A stretch of 64,000 nt of DNA from Variovorax sp. YR216 (GTDB taxonomy: Bacteria; Pseudomonadota; Gammaproteobacteria; Burkholderiales; Burkholderiaceae_C), in NCBI RefSeq assembly GCF_900107745.1, contig NZ_FNRO01000004.1, positions 372,001 to 436,000 on the forward strand. The letters run 5' to 3'. Both the position numbers and the translations under genes were made by a program. Shown in pieces: positions 17,426 to 26,457 of the stretch. Every line of letters starts with the position of its first letter. Within the stretch, counting starts at the first letter, position 1. Below the pieces are notes generated by a model. It had not been told where the DNA came from and searched no databases. It saw only the letters and a list, made by a program, of their open reading frames with translations.

Positions 17426-18655
17426 TCAAAACAAGACTCGGCTCCGGATCGTCCCCGGCACCTTGGCGAGCTTCTCGAGCGCGAGGTCCGACGAGGCCGC
17501 ATCGATGTCGGTCACCACGTAGCCGACCTTCTCGTTGGTCTGCAGGTACTGCGACGCGATGTTGATGTTGTTGTCCGAGAAGATCCGGTTGATCTCCGAC
17601 AGCACCCCCGGCACGTTGCGATGGATGTGCAGCAACCGGTGCTTGCCCGGGTGCGCCGGCAGCGCCACTTCCGGGAAGTTGACCGACGAGGTCGAGGTGC
17701 CGTTGTCGCTGTACTTGACCAGCTTCTCGGCCACTTCGAGGCCGATGTTGGCCTGCGCCTCCATCGTGGAGCCGCCGATGTGCGGCGTGAGGATCACGTT
17801 GTCCAGCCCACGCAGCGGCGACTGGAACTCATCCTTGTTGGTCCGCGGCTCGACCGGGAAGACGTCGATCGCGGCACCCAGCAGCTTCTTCTCCCTCAGC
17901 GCCGCGGCCAGCGGTTCGATCTCGACCACGGTGCCGCGCGAGGCGTTGATCAGGATCGCCCCGGGCTTCATCGCGGCGATTTCGGCGGCGCCGATCATCC
18001 ACTGCGTCGCCTGCGTCTCGGGAACGTGCAGGCTCACGATGTCGCTCTGGACGAGCAGTTCATTCAGATCCCGCACCTGCCGCGCATTGCCCAGCGGCAG
18101 CTTGGTCACGACGTCGAAGAAGGCGACCTGCATGCCCAGCGCCTCCGCCAGCACCGAAAGCTGCGCGCCGATCGAGCCGTAGCCCACGATGCCCAGCGTC
18201 TTGCCGCGAATCTCGAAGGCGTTGTCCGCCGACTTGAGCCAGCCGCCGCGGTGCGCCACCGCGCTCTTCTCGGGCACGCCGCGCAGAAGCAGGATGGCTT
18301 CGGCCAGGACCAGTTCGGCCACGGAGCGGGTATTCGAAAACGGCGCGTTGAAGACGACGACGCCATGCTCGCGCGCCGCATCGAGGTCGATCTGGTTCGT
18401 GCCGATACAGAAGGCGCCGACCGCCACCAGCTTCTGGGCGGCCGCGAACACTTCGGCCGTCAACTGCGTGCGCGATCGGATGCCGAGGAAGTGCACATCG
18501 GCGATGCGGGCCTTGAGTTCGGTGTCCGGCAAGGCGCCCGACACGGATTCGACGTTGGTGTAGCCAGCCGCCTTCAGAACCTCGACCGCCGAAGGATGGA
18601 TGCCTTCGAGCAGGAGGAACTTGATCTTGCTTTTTTCGAGGGAAGTCTTGCTCAT
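17426..18655 (-). CDS. serA: D-3-phosphoglycerate dehydrogenase
   Basis: The 409-residue enzyme oxidises 3-phosphoglycerate to 3-phosphohydroxypyruvate, the first step of serine synthesis. It has the NAD-binding GKTLGIVGYGSIGAQLS, the catalytic Arg in NASRGTVVEIEPL, the His in TPHIGGSTMEAQ, and a C-terminal ACT domain (LLHIHRNVPGVLSEINRIFSDN) for serine feedback. Length matches E. coli SerA (410). The ATG at 18655 is followed by MSKTSLEKSKIKFLLLEGIH. It is divergent from ugpB and upstream of the large FAD dehydrogenase; SerA enzymes of this type can also reduce 2-oxoglutarate to D-2-hydroxyglutarate. Confidence 0.96.
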   Translation of the reverse strand: MSKTSLEKSKIKFLLLEGIHPSAVEVLKAAGYTNVESVSGALPDTELKARIADVHFLGIRSRTQLTAEVFAAAQKLVAVGAFCIGTNQIDLDAAREHGVVVFNAPFSNTRSVAELVLAEAILLLRGVPEKSAVAHRGGWLKSADNAFEIRGKTLGIVGYGSIGAQLSVLAEALGMQVAFFDVVTKLPLGNARQVRDLNELLVQSDIVSLHVPETQATQWMIGAAEIAAMKPGAILINASRGTVVEIEPLAAALREKKLLGAAIDVFPVEPRTNKDEFQSPLRGLDNVILTPHIGGSTMEAQANIGLEVAEKLVKYSDNGTSTSSVNFPEVALPAHPGKHRLLHIHRNVPGVLSEINRIFSDNNINIASQYLQTNEKVGYVVTDIDAASSDLALEKLAKVPGTIRSRVLF

Positions 18656-18762
18656 GCGTGTCGGGGAAGGCCCGCCCGGAACCCAAGAGCCAAAAAGGCA
18701 GAGCCGAAAAAGGGAGGGCGATCCTAGCATGGTGCGCTGCAGCATGCAGACGGGAGGGCTGT

Positions 18763-18792
18763 TGCACCAAAAAGGGTTTCCCCGGTTGGTGC
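18763..18792. promoter_or_regulatory. Inverted repeat, possible operator between serA and ugpB
   Basis: TGCACCAA (18763-18770) and TTGGTGCA (18785-18792) form a perfect 8-bp inverted repeat with 14 bases between, in the 226-base divergent region. The size and symmetry suit a dimeric regulator. No regulator gene lies in the window, and the cognate protein is unknown. Confidence 0.5.
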
Positions 18793-18804
18793 ACACTCCG
18801 GGAC

Positions 18805-18834
18805 CTGTCAAAAATTGTGACGCCGTCGTGTCAT
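18805..18834 (+). promoter_or_regulatory. Possible PhoB-like box upstream of ugpB
   Basis: CTGTCAA (18805), TTGTGAC (18815) and GTGTCAT (18828) resemble repeated CTGTCAT half-sites of a Pho box and lie 50-75 bases before the ugpB start. Spacing is 10 and 13 bases, not an exact 11, so this is a degenerate match. It is supported mainly by the fact that ugp genes are PhoB-controlled in enterics. Confidence 0.3.
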
Positions 18835-18881
18835 AAGCACGACCTAGCATCCGCGCTTTCATTTCCCCCAGAGGAGTCTTC

Positions 18882-20192
18882 ATGCGATTCAAAACGCTCG
18901 CCTTGGCCTCGGCGCTCGCCGCAACGCTTTCCACATCCGCGTTGGCGCAGACCGAGATCCAATGGTGGCATTCCATGACCGCCGTCAACAACGAGTGGGT
19001 CAACGATCTGGCCAGGCAGTTCAACGAGAGCCAGAAGGAATACAAGGTCGTCCCCACCTACAAGGGCCAGTACGACGAATCGATGACCGCCGCCATCGCG
19101 GCGTTCCGCGCCGGCAACGCGCCGCACATCCTGCAGGTGTTCGAAGTGGGCACCGCGACGATGATGGCGAGCAAGGGGGCCATCGTCCCCGTGGCCCAGG
19201 TCATGAAGGACGCCGGGCAGAAGTTCGACCCGAGCGTGTACATCCCCGCCGTGGCCGCTTACTACACCGCGCCGAATGGGCAGATGCTGAGCTTCCCGTT
19301 CAACAGCTCGACCACCGTCTTCTACTACAACAAGGATGCGTTCAAGGCGGCCGGCCTGGACCCCAACAAGGCGCCGTCGACCTGGCCCGAGGTGGTCGCG
19401 GCGGCGGCCAAGCTGAAGGCGAGCGGCCACAAGTGCCCGTTCACGACGGCGTGGCAGAACTGGACCCAGCTCGAGAGCTTCTCGGCCTGGCACAACGTCG
19501 AGTTCGCGACGAAGAACAACGGTCTGTCGGGCACGGATGCCCGCCTGAAGGTGAACTCGCCGCTGCACCTGCGCCATATCGAGAACCTCGCGAGCATGTC
19601 CAAGCAGGGACTCTTCATCTACAAGGGCCGCGGCAACGTGCCCGAAGCGAGCTTCGTGTCGGGCGAGTGCGCCATGATCAACACCTCGTCGGGCTTCTAC
19701 GGCAACGTGGCGAAGAACGCCAAGTTCGCCTACGGCCTGGCACCCCTGCCCTACTACCCCGACGTGCCGGGCGCGCCGCAGAACACCGTGATCGGCGGCG
19801 CCAGCCTCTGGGTCATGTCGGGCAAGAAGCCGGCGGAATACAAGGGCGTTGCCGAGTTCTTCAAGTTCATCTCGACGCCTGAAGTGCAATCCGCGAGCCA
19901 CAAGCGCACGGGCTACCTGCCCATCACGACCGCGGCCTACCAGCTCACCGACCAATCGGGCTTCTACAAGCAGAACCCCGGCACGGACGTCGCGGTGACG
20001 CAGATGATCCGCAAGGTGACCGACAAGAGCCGCGGCATCCGCCTGGGCAACTACGTCCAGATCCGCGCGATCGAGGACGAGGAACTCGAACAGGTCTGGA
20101 GCGGCAAGAAGACCGCCAAGGAGGCACTGGACGCCATCGTGACGCGTGGCAACGAGCAGCTCGAGCGCTTCCAGAAAGCCAACAAGAGCTGA
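18882..20192 (+). CDS. ugpB: sn-glycerol-3-phosphate ABC transporter, periplasmic binding protein
   Basis: The 436-residue family 1 solute-binding protein has a signal peptide, [23 protein letters not shown], with cleavage near residue 23. The mature part begins [17 protein letters not shown], typical of Ugp[51 protein letters not shown], and [14 protein letters not shown] also match the UgpB ligand pocket family. It should bind glycerol-3-phosphate or glycerophosphodiesters in the periplasm. An AGAGGAG ribosome binding site precedes the ATG. It is the first gene of ugpBAECQ; a strong terminator follows before ugpA. Confidence 0.93.
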   Translation: MRFKTLALASALAATLSTSALAQTEIQWWHSMTAVNNEWVNDLARQFNESQKEYKVVPTYKGQYDESMTAAIAAFRAGNAPHILQVFEVGTATMMASKGAIVPVAQVMKDAGQKFDPSVYIPAVAAYYTAPNGQMLSFPFNSSTTVFYYNKDAFKAAGLDPNKAPSTWPEVVAAAAKLKASGHKCPFTTAWQNWTQLESFSAWHNVEFATKNNGLSGTDARLKVNSPLHLRHIENLASMSKQGLFIYKGRGNVPEASFVSGECAMINTSSGFYGNVAKNAKFAYGLAPLPYYPDVPGAPQNTVIGGASLWVMSGKKPAEYKGVAEFFKFISTPEVQSASHKRTGYLPITTAAYQLTDQSGFYKQNPGTDVAVTQMIRKVTDKSRGIRLGNYVQIRAIEDEELEQVWSGKKTAKEALDAIVTRGNEQLERFQKANKS

Positions 20193-20212
20193 ACCGGACG
20201 GTAGACTCGCAG

Positions 20213-20250
20213 CCCCGCCGGAGCGCAAGAATCCGGCGGGGTTTCTTTTT
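20213..20250 (+). terminator. Rho-independent terminator/attenuator between ugpB and ugpA
   Basis: CCCCGCCGGA (20213-20222) pairs perfectly with TCCGGCGGGG (20232-20241) around a 9-base loop and is followed by TTTCTTTTT. Lying inside an operon, it should reduce read-through into the permease and ATPase genes, giving excess binding protein. Confidence 0.85.
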
Positions 20251-20259
20251 GAGGGATTC

Positions 20260-21141
20260 ATGGAAAAACGCGTTGTCTTCCGCTCGGGCTGGCTGCCTTG
20301 GGCGCTGCTCGCGCCACAGCTGATCGTCATCGGCGTGTTCTTTTTCTGGCCGGCCAGCCAGGCGCTCACCCAGTCGATGCAGATGCAGGACGCGTTCGGC
20401 ACCTCGACCGAATGGGTGGGCTTGCAGAACTTCCGGGAGTTGTTCAACGACCCGGGGTACATCGAGTCCTTCGAGACGACGGCGCTGTTCTCGATCCTGG
20501 TGGCGGGCATCGGCATCGCGCTGTCGCTGCTGCTGGCGGTCTTCGTCGATCGCATCGTGCGCGGCGCGATGATCTACAAGACCCTGCTGATCCTGCCCTA
20601 TGCCGTCGCGCCCGCCGTGGCCGCGGTGTTGTGGGTCTTCATGTTCTCGCCGTCGCTGGGCGTCGTCGCGTACGGGCTGGGCAAGCTCGGCTTCGACTGG
20701 AACCACCTGCTCAACGGGACTCACGCCATGACGCTGATCGTGATGGCCGCCGTCTGGAAGCAGATCTCCTACAACTTCCTGTTCTTCCTCGCGGGACTGC
20801 AATCGATCCCGAAGTCGCTGATCGAAGCGGCCGCCATCGACGGAGCGCGGCCGTGGCGGCGCTTCTGGACGGTGCAGTTCCCGCTGCTGTCGCCGACCAC
20901 CTTCTTCCTGCTGGTGATCAACGTCGTCTATGCCTTCTTCGACACCTTCGCGATTGTCGATACGGCGACCCAGGGCGGTCCAGGCACGGCGACCCGCATC
21001 CTCGTCTACAAGGTCTATCACGACGGTTTCAAAGCCATGGACCTGGGCAGTTCGGCTGCGCAATCGGTGGTGCTGATGGCCATCGTCGTCGTGCTCACGG
21101 TGCTGCAGTTCCGCTACGTCGAGAAGAAAGTGAACTACTGA
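20260..21141 (+). CDS. ugpA: sn-glycerol-3-phosphate ABC transporter, permease UgpA
   Basis: The 293-residue permease ([21 protein letters not shown]) has six predicted membrane segments and the cytoplasmic EAA loop [22 protein letters not shown] that docks the ATPase. The late [26 protein letters not shown] is characteristic of UgpA/MalF-type sugar permeases. It forms the channel with UgpE. GAGGG stands before the ATG, which lies 10 bases after the terminator's T run. The ugpE start follows one base after its stop. Confidence 0.93.
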   Translation: MEKRVVFRSGWLPWALLAPQLIVIGVFFFWPASQALTQSMQMQDAFGTSTEWVGLQNFRELFNDPGYIESFETTALFSILVAGIGIALSLLLAVFVDRIVRGAMIYKTLLILPYAVAPAVAAVLWVFMFSPSLGVVAYGLGKLGFDWNHLLNGTHAMTLIVMAAVWKQISYNFLFFLAGLQSIPKSLIEAAAIDGARPWRRFWTVQFPLLSPTTFFLLVINVVYAFFDTFAIVDTATQGGPGTATRILVYKVYHDGFKAMDLGSSAAQSVVLMAIVVVLTVLQFRYVEKKVNY

Positions 21142-21142
21142 C

Positions 21143-21994
21143 ATGGTTGAGCGCAAACCTACTCTCGGCATCCTCGCGCACGTGGTCGCGATCTTCGGCG
21201 TGCTCATCGTCGCCTTTCCGATCTACCTGGCCTTCGTCGCGTCGACCCACACGGCGCAGGAAATCGTCCAGAGGCCCATGCCGCTCCTGCCGGGCAGCCA
21301 CATGTGGGAAAGCTACAAGTCCGCGCTTTTCGGCCGCAGCGTCGGTGCCGGTTCGGTGGCACCGGTCGCCCGCATGATGTGGGTGAGCCTCGTGACCGCG
21401 CTGGTCATCACCTTCGGCAAGATCGCGATCTCGCTGCTCTCGGCCTTCGCGGTGGTGTACTTTCGCTTCCCGCTCAAGGGCCTGTGCTTCTGGGCGATCT
21501 TCATCACGCTGATGCTGCCGGTCGAGGTGCGCATCGGCCCGACGTACCAGGTGGTGTCCGACCTGGGCATGCTCAACAGCTACGCGGGCCTGACGATTCC
21601 GCTGATCGCTTCGGCGACGGCGACCTTCCTGTTCCGGCAGTTCTTCCTCACGGTGCCCGACGAATTGATCGAAGCCGCCCGCATGGACGGCGCCGGCCCG
21701 ATGCGCTTCTTCTGGGATGTGCTGGTTCCGCTGTCGAAGACCTCCATCGCCGCGCTCTTCGTGATCCAGTTCATCTACGGCTGGAACCAGTACCTCTGGC
21801 CGCTGCTCGCGACGACCACCGAGGACATGTACCCGATCGTGATCGGCATCAAGCGGATGATCGCCGGCGGCGACGGGCAGAACGAATGGAACATCGTGAT
21901 GGCGACCGCGCTGCTCGCCATGCTGCCACCCGCGTTGGTGGTCGTTCTCATGCAAAAGTGGTTCGTCAAGGGATTGGTCGACACCGAAAAATGA
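21143..21994 (+). CDS. ugpE: sn-glycerol-3-phosphate ABC transporter, permease UgpE
   Basis: The 283-residue MalG-type permease has six membrane segments and the EAA motif EAARMDGAGPMRFFWDVLVPL, followed by IQFIYGWNQYLWPLL, which is close to UgpE proteins. It partners UgpA. The start (MVERKPTLGILAHVVAIFGV) is one base past the ugpA stop. The stop TGA overlaps an ATG that opens the repeat mini-frame at 21991-22101. Confidence 0.93.
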   Translation: MVERKPTLGILAHVVAIFGVLIVAFPIYLAFVASTHTAQEIVQRPMPLLPGSHMWESYKSALFGRSVGAGSVAPVARMMWVSLVTALVITFGKIAISLLSAFAVVYFRFPLKGLCFWAIFITLMLPVEVRIGPTYQVVSDLGMLNSYAGLTIPLIASATATFLFRQFFLTVPDELIEAARMDGAGPMRFFWDVLVPLSKTSIAALFVIQFIYGWNQYLWPLLATTTEDMYPIVIGIKRMIAGGDGQNEWNIVMATALLAMLPPALVVVLMQKWFVKGLVDTEK

Positions 21995-22101
21995 GTTCAC
22001 CCCCAGGCTTGCTCGCTTCGCGTAGCCGCCGACCCCCTTCCGGGGGCGATACCGGCGGCCCGGCGAAGCCGGTTCCGCGGTATCCCTGGCTTCGGCTCTG
22101 A
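21991..22101 (+). repeat. Family-2 hairpin repeat and 36-codon mini-frame between ugpE and ugpC
   Basis: The conserved repeat spans about 21998-22089: CACCCCCAGG, CTTGCTCGCTTCGCG, CCCCCTTCCGGGGGC, CGGCGGCCCGGCGAAGCCGG, TTCCGCGG, CCCTGG. An ATG overlapping the ugpE stop (ATGA at 21991) opens a frame of 36 codons, beginning MSSPPGLLAS and rich in Arg, Pro and Gly. It ends with TGA at 22099-22101, 13 bases before the ugpC ATG. The frame may only keep ribosomes moving across the structured spacer. Confidence 0.7.
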
Positions 22102-22114
22102 ATAGAAAAACATC

Positions 22115-23122
22115 ATGGCTTCTCTCTCGCTTCGCAACGTCATCAAGCGCTACGGCCACGGGCCCAAGGCGAACCAGGTCATCCACGGGGTCAGCGCCGA
22201 GATCGCGGACCACGAATTCATCGTCATCGTCGGGCCCTCCGGGTGCGGCAAGTCCACGCTGCTGCGCATGGTCGCGGGGCTGGAAGAGATCAGCGCGGGC
22301 GACATCCTCATCGGCGACCGCGTGGTGAACAACCTCGAGCCGGCGGAGCGGGACATCGCGATGGTGTTCCAGAACTACGCGCTCTATCCGCACATGTCGG
22401 TGTTCGACAACATGGCCTATGGCCTGAAGATCGCCAAGGTGCCATCTGCCGAAATCAAGGTTCGCGTGGACAAGGCCGCAAAGATCCTCGAACTCGGCCA
22501 CCTGCTCGAGCGCAAGCCGCGCCAGCTCTCGGGCGGCCAACGACAGCGCGTCGCGATGGGCCGCGCGATCGTGCGTCAGCCGAAGGTCTTCCTGTTCGAC
22601 GAGCCACTGTCGAACCTCGACGCCAAGCTGCGCGCGCAGACCCGCCTCGAAATCCAGAAGCTGCACCGCGAGTTGGGCATCACCTCGCTCTTCGTGACGC
22701 ACGATCAGGTGGAGGCGATGACGCTGGCTCAGCGCATCATCGTGATGAACGGCGGCGTGATGGACCAGTTCGCGACGCCGGAGGAGGTGTATTCGCGCCC
22801 GGCAACCACCTTCGTGGCCAGCTTCATCGGCTCGCCGCCGATGAACCTGCTCAAGCATGCGCCCGGCGTGCGGCCGGGCACGATCCTGGGCATCCGCCCC
22901 GAGCACCTGATCCTCGATCCGAACGGCTGGTCGGTGCAGATCGAGCATGTCGAACTCCTCGGCGCCGAGCGGCTGATCTACGGCCGCGTCGGCGACGAGC
23001 AACTGATCATGCGTGCCGACGAAGGCCAGCCCGCACCGGTACCCGGCGACACGATGCGGATCGCGGCCCGGCCCGACAAGCTGCACTGGTTCGACGCCGG
23101 CTCCGGAAAGCGGATGAAATGA
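22115..23122 (+). CDS. ugpC: sn-glycerol-3-phosphate ABC transporter, ATP-binding protein UgpC
   Basis: The 335-residue ATPase of the MalK/UgpC class has Walker [10 protein letters not shown], signature [17 protein letters not shown], Walker [14 protein letters not shown], and switch His in [12 protein letters not shown]-terminal TOBE/OB domain follows ([14 protein letters not shown]). It energises uptake through UgpA/UgpE. The start is [14 protein letters not shown]. Its stop overlaps the ATG of the next repeat mini-frame (23119). Confidence 0.94.
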   Translation: MASLSLRNVIKRYGHGPKANQVIHGVSAEIADHEFIVIVGPSGCGKSTLLRMVAGLEEISAGDILIGDRVVNNLEPAERDIAMVFQNYALYPHMSVFDNMAYGLKIAKVPSAEIKVRVDKAAKILELGHLLERKPRQLSGGQRQRVAMGRAIVRQPKVFLFDEPLSNLDAKLRAQTRLEIQKLHRELGITSLFVTHDQVEAMTLAQRIIVMNGGVMDQFATPEEVYSRPATTFVASFIGSPPMNLLKHAPGVRPGTILGIRPEHLILDPNGWSVQIEHVELLGAERLIYGRVGDEQLIMRADEGQPAPVPGDTMRIAARPDKLHWFDAGSGKRMK

Positions 23123-23256
23123 CACGCACCCCCCAAGCCGCTTCGCGGCGCCCCCCTCTCTCGCCTGCGGCGGGAGGGGGCCGCACCCGGCGGCCCGGCG
23201 GAGCCGGTTCCGCGGGTGCCCTGGCCTTTTCTGCGACGGTTTTCATATGCCGCTGA
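23119..23256 (+). repeat. Family-2 hairpin repeat and 45-codon mini-frame between ugpC and ugpQ
   Basis: The conserved repeat covers about 23127-23224, with CACCCCCC, CCGCTTCGCGG, a CTCTCGCCTGCGGCGGGAG hairpin, CCCGGCGGCCCGGCGGAGCC, GGTTCCGCGGG and CCCTGG. An ATG overlapping the ugpC stop (ATGA) opens a 45-codon frame, beginning [10 protein letters not shown], that runs ten bases into ugpQ. It thus spans the whole gap and could couple translation. Confidence 0.7.
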
Positions 23257-23993
23257 CTGATTGGCCTTATCCCCGCTGGGTTGCGCATCGCGGCGCCGGG
23301 AAGCTGGCGCCGGAGAACACGCTGGCGGCCTTCCGGCTCGGTGCAGAGCACGGCTTTCGCATGTTCGAGTGCGATGCCAAGCTGAGCGCCGACGGCGTGC
23401 CCTTCCTGCTGCACGACGCCACGCTCGATCGCACCAGCAACGGACGAGGCGTTGCCGGCGACCAGCCGTGGTCCGCGCTGTCGCAACTCGATGCCGGCGG
23501 CTGGCATTCGCGCCGCTACGCCGGCGAACCGCTCGCCACCCTCGAGGCCCTCATCCGCTTCTGCCTGGCCAACCGCCACGCCCTCAACATCGAGATCAAG
23601 CCGACGCCCGGCCTCGAATACAAGACCGGCGAGGTCGTCGCGCGCCACGCGGCGCAGTGGTGGTCCGACCGGACGCTCCCGCCGCCGCTGCTCACCTCCT
23701 TCGAGCCCGACTCGCTGCGCGGCGCGATGGCGACGCGGCCCGAGTTGCCGCGCGGCCTGCTGCTCGACACCCTGTGGGACGGCTGGCTCGACACAGCGCT
23801 TCAACTCGGATGCAAGGCGATCGTCTGCAACTACGCGCTGTGGGATGCCGCAACCGTCACCAAGGTGCACGCTGCCGGCCTGCGCGCCCTGAGCTACACC
23901 GTCAACGACGAACGGGCGGCCGAGCGGCTCACCGCGCTGGGGACGGACGGCATCATCACGGACCGGGTCGACCGGTTCAGCCCGGCCGGCTAG
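23247..23993 (+). CDS. ugpQ: Glycerophosphodiester phosphodiesterase
   Basis: The 248-residue GDPD-family enzyme hydrolyses glycerophosphodiesters to sn-glycerol-3-phosphate and an alcohol. Catalytic motifs are HRGAGKLAPENTLAAFRLG (the two His and the Glu of the family are HRG...E.T and the later HDATLDRTSNG), then NIEIKP. There is no signal peptide, so it is cytoplasmic like E. coli UgpQ, processing diesters imported by UgpBAEC. The start MPLTDWPYPRWVAHRG is chosen because the domain begins almost at once. It is the last gene of the operon. Confidence 0.93.
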   Translation: MPLTDWPYPRWVAHRGAGKLAPENTLAAFRLGAEHGFRMFECDAKLSADGVPFLLHDATLDRTSNGRGVAGDQPWSALSQLDAGGWHSRRYAGEPLATLEALIRFCLANRHALNIEIKPTPGLEYKTGEVVARHAAQWWSDRTLPPPLLTSFEPDSLRGAMATRPELPRGLLLDTLWDGWLDTALQLGCKAIVCNYALWDAATVTKVHAAGLRALSYTVNDERAAERLTALGTDGIITDRVDRFSPAG

Positions 23994-24032
23994 CCCTTTC
24001 GGCGGCCGGCGGATGCCTTCTATGATGAAGTC

Positions 24033-26453
24033 ATGAGCTGGTTCCCACGACTCGCGGCCCTGCTGCTGGCCGCCATGTTTTGCTGCGTTTCGTTCGCACA
24101 GGCCGACTCCCAGCAGGCCGGGCCCACGATGGCGGCGCTGCGCGCCGAGCTCGAGAAGATGCCGAAGACGGTCGAGAGCTCGGAGGATGTGAGCGCCCTG
24201 ATCGCGCAGCTCAACAGCATCACCGCCGCGACCGAGAAGTTCATCGCCTCGCGCACCACCGAACTCAACGACCTGAACGCGCGGCTCGGAGAGCTCGGAC
24301 CCGTGCCCGCTGGCGGCGCCGCGGCAGAGACACCCGACATCACCGGGCGACGCGCCACGCTCACGAAGGAACGCAACGCGGTCGACGCCGATATCCGGCT
24401 TGCCCGGCTCGTGGCGGTCGACGCCCGGCAGCGCGCGACCGATCTGCTCGCCAAGCGCCGGGCCACCTTTGAAGCCCAACTCACCGAGCGAGCGCCCACG
24501 CCGCTGGGACGGGAGTTCTGGGGCGATCTCGCCGAGGCGTGGTCCGGCGACGTCGACCGGCTCCAGACGCTCGGCTCTGAACTCAAGGCCAGCGTGGACA
24601 CGGCGACGCAGCCCGAGCACATCACTGCGGTGGTGTTCAGCCTGATCCTCGCCGTGCTGATCGCCCTGCCCGGCAACTGGCTTGCGGAACGCGCACTCAC
24701 CCAGCTTGCGGCGCGCGTCCTTCCGGCGGGTCGATTGAGACGCTCGCTGCTCGTGATCGCCATCGTCGCGGCCAACGTCCTCCTGGTCTTCCTGGCCGTG
24801 CGGGGTGTGTACACGACCTTCGAACTGCACGGGATATGGGGCGATCAGACGCGAAAGCTCGGTGATGCCATGGTGCAGTCGAGCATCTTCATCGCCTTCG
24901 TGGTCGGTCTCGGGCGAGCGCTGCTGTCCAACGGCCAGCCTTCTTGGCGGCTGCCACCGATTCCCGACGCGATGGCGGCGCGGCTGGCGCCCTTTCCCTG
25001 GCTGATGGCCCTAGTCGCGGCGCTGGTCTGGTTGCCGACGCAAGTGAATGCCGTGGTGGAAGCCAGTTTCGCGGCGGTGGTCGCGGCACATGTCGTCGTG
25101 GCACTGGCGCTCACCGGCATGATCGGCGCCATGCTCGTGCGGCTGCGCGCCTCGCAGGCGGCGCCGCAGGAGGCAGCGGCCGCGACCGCTGCGCCCGAGG
25201 AAGAGGCGGAGCGCCCGCTCTGGGTGGGCATCGTGCTGGGCCTTGTCGCGCTGATCCTGGTCGTGATCTGGGTGCTGGTGGCCGTCGGTTACGTCGCGAT
25301 GGCGAGCTTCCTGGCGCTGCAGCTGAACTGGCTGTGCATCGTGCTGGCGGCCTTCTACGTGCTATTCAAGTTCGCGGACGACCTGTTCATGGCGGTGGTG
25401 TCATCGCGCAGCAGCTTCGGGCAGCGGCTGCAGGCGAGCTTCGGGCTCGCGCCGCGGACGCTCGATCAGGCGGCGGTCGCGCTGTCGGGCCTGAGTCGCG
25501 TCGCGCTCTTCTTCTACATGCTCATTGCGGTTGCGCAGCCCCTGGGTACGGGCCCGGGCGAGGTCCTTCAGCGCAGCGGCAAGTTCGGCACCGGCGTGAA
25601 AGTCGGCGAAATCGAGCTGGTACCGGGCGCGATCTTCAGCGCGGTGACGGTGCTCCTCGCGGGCTTCATCGCCTTGCGCGTCCTGAAAAACTGGCTGGAC
25701 CGGAGCTTCCTGCCGACCACGGCGCTCGAGCCAGGCATGCAGAGCTCGATCACCACCCTGCTCGGCTACGTGGGCGGCATCACGGTGATCGCGTTCGCGC
25801 TCTCCGCTCTGGGCATCGGCATCGAGCGCATCGCCTGGGTGGCGAGCGCGTTGTCCGTCGGTATCGGCTTCGGCCTGCAGGCGATCGTGCAGAACTTCAT
25901 CTCGGGGCTGATCCTGCTGGCGGAACGGCCGGTCAAGGTCGGGGACTGGGTGGTGCTGGGCAATGCCGAGGGCGACATCCGCCGGATCAACGTGCGCGCC
26001 ACCGAGATCCAGCTGGGCGACCGCTCGACGATGATCGTGCCGAATTCGGAGTTCATCACCAAGACCGTGCGCAACATGACGTTGTCGAACGCCGAGGGCC
26101 GCGTACTGATCCGGCTGCCCATGCCGCTGACCACCAATGCTTCGCGGGCCAGGGAGGTGATCCTGGCGGCATTCGGCAACCATCCCGGCGTGCTGTCGAC
26201 GCCGGCCCCGAGCGTCACGCTGGAAGGGATCGAGGTCGGGTTCCTGATCTTCCAGGCGGTGGCCTATGTGCAGAGCCCGCGAGTCGCCGGTTCGGTCCGC
26301 AGCGACGTGCTGTTCTCGATCCTCGACGGCCTGCGCGACGCCGATCTGCCGATGGCAGCCTATCCGGGGATTCCGTCACCCACCGGCGCCCCGGTGGCGC
26401 CGCCGACCGTGGCGCCACCGCCGCCGGGCATCCTCCCCGGCACCACCGCGTAG
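24033..26453 (+). CDS. Large mechanosensitive channel of the MscS family with DUF3772 domain
   Basis: The 806-residue protein has a signal peptide (MSWFPRLAALLLAAMFCCVSFAQA) and a periplasmic, helical DUF3772-type domain to about residue 200. Many membrane segments follow, then the MscS core: the pore helix VASALSVGIGFGLQAIVQNFISGLILLAERPVKVGDWV, the beta domain (GDIRRINVRATEIQLGDRSTMIVPNSEFI), and a C-terminal domain ending in a Pro/Ala-rich tail. It should open under membrane tension to release solutes in osmotic downshock. A TATGAT sits seven bases before the ATG, and no Shine-Dalgarno sequence is obvious. Confidence 0.9.
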   Translation: MSWFPRLAALLLAAMFCCVSFAQADSQQAGPTMAALRAELEKMPKTVESSEDVSALIAQLNSITAATEKFIASRTTELNDLNARLGELGPVPAGGAAAETPDITGRRATLTKERNAVDADIRLARLVAVDARQRATDLLAKRRATFEAQLTERAPTPLGREFWGDLAEAWSGDVDRLQTLGSELKASVDTATQPEHITAVVFSLILAVLIALPGNWLAERALTQLAARVLPAGRLRRSLLVIAIVAANVLLVFLAVRGVYTTFELHGIWGDQTRKLGDAMVQSSIFIAFVVGLGRALLSNGQPSWRLPPIPDAMAARLAPFPWLMALVAALVWLPTQVNAVVEASFAAVVAAHVVVALALTGMIGAMLVRLRASQAAPQEAAAATAAPEEEAERPLWVGIVLGLVALILVVIWVLVAVGYVAMASFLALQLNWLCIVLAAFYVLFKFADDLFMAVVSSRSSFGQRLQASFGLAPRTLDQAAVALSGLSRVALFFYMLIAVAQPLGTGPGEVLQRSGKFGTGVKVGEIELVPGAIFSAVTVLLAGFIALRVLKNWLDRSFLPTTALEPGMQSSITTLLGYVGGITVIAFALSALGIGIERIAWVASALSVGIGFGLQAIVQNFISGLILLAERPVKVGDWVVLGNAEGDIRRINVRATEIQLGDRSTMIVPNSEFITKTVRNMTLSNAEGRVLIRLPMPLTTNASRAREVILAAFGNHPGVLSTPAPSVTLEGIEVGFLIFQAVAYVQSPRVAGSVRSDVLFSILDGLRDADLPMAAYPGIPSPTGAPVAPPTVAPPPPGILPGTTA

Positions 26454-26457
26454 CTCT

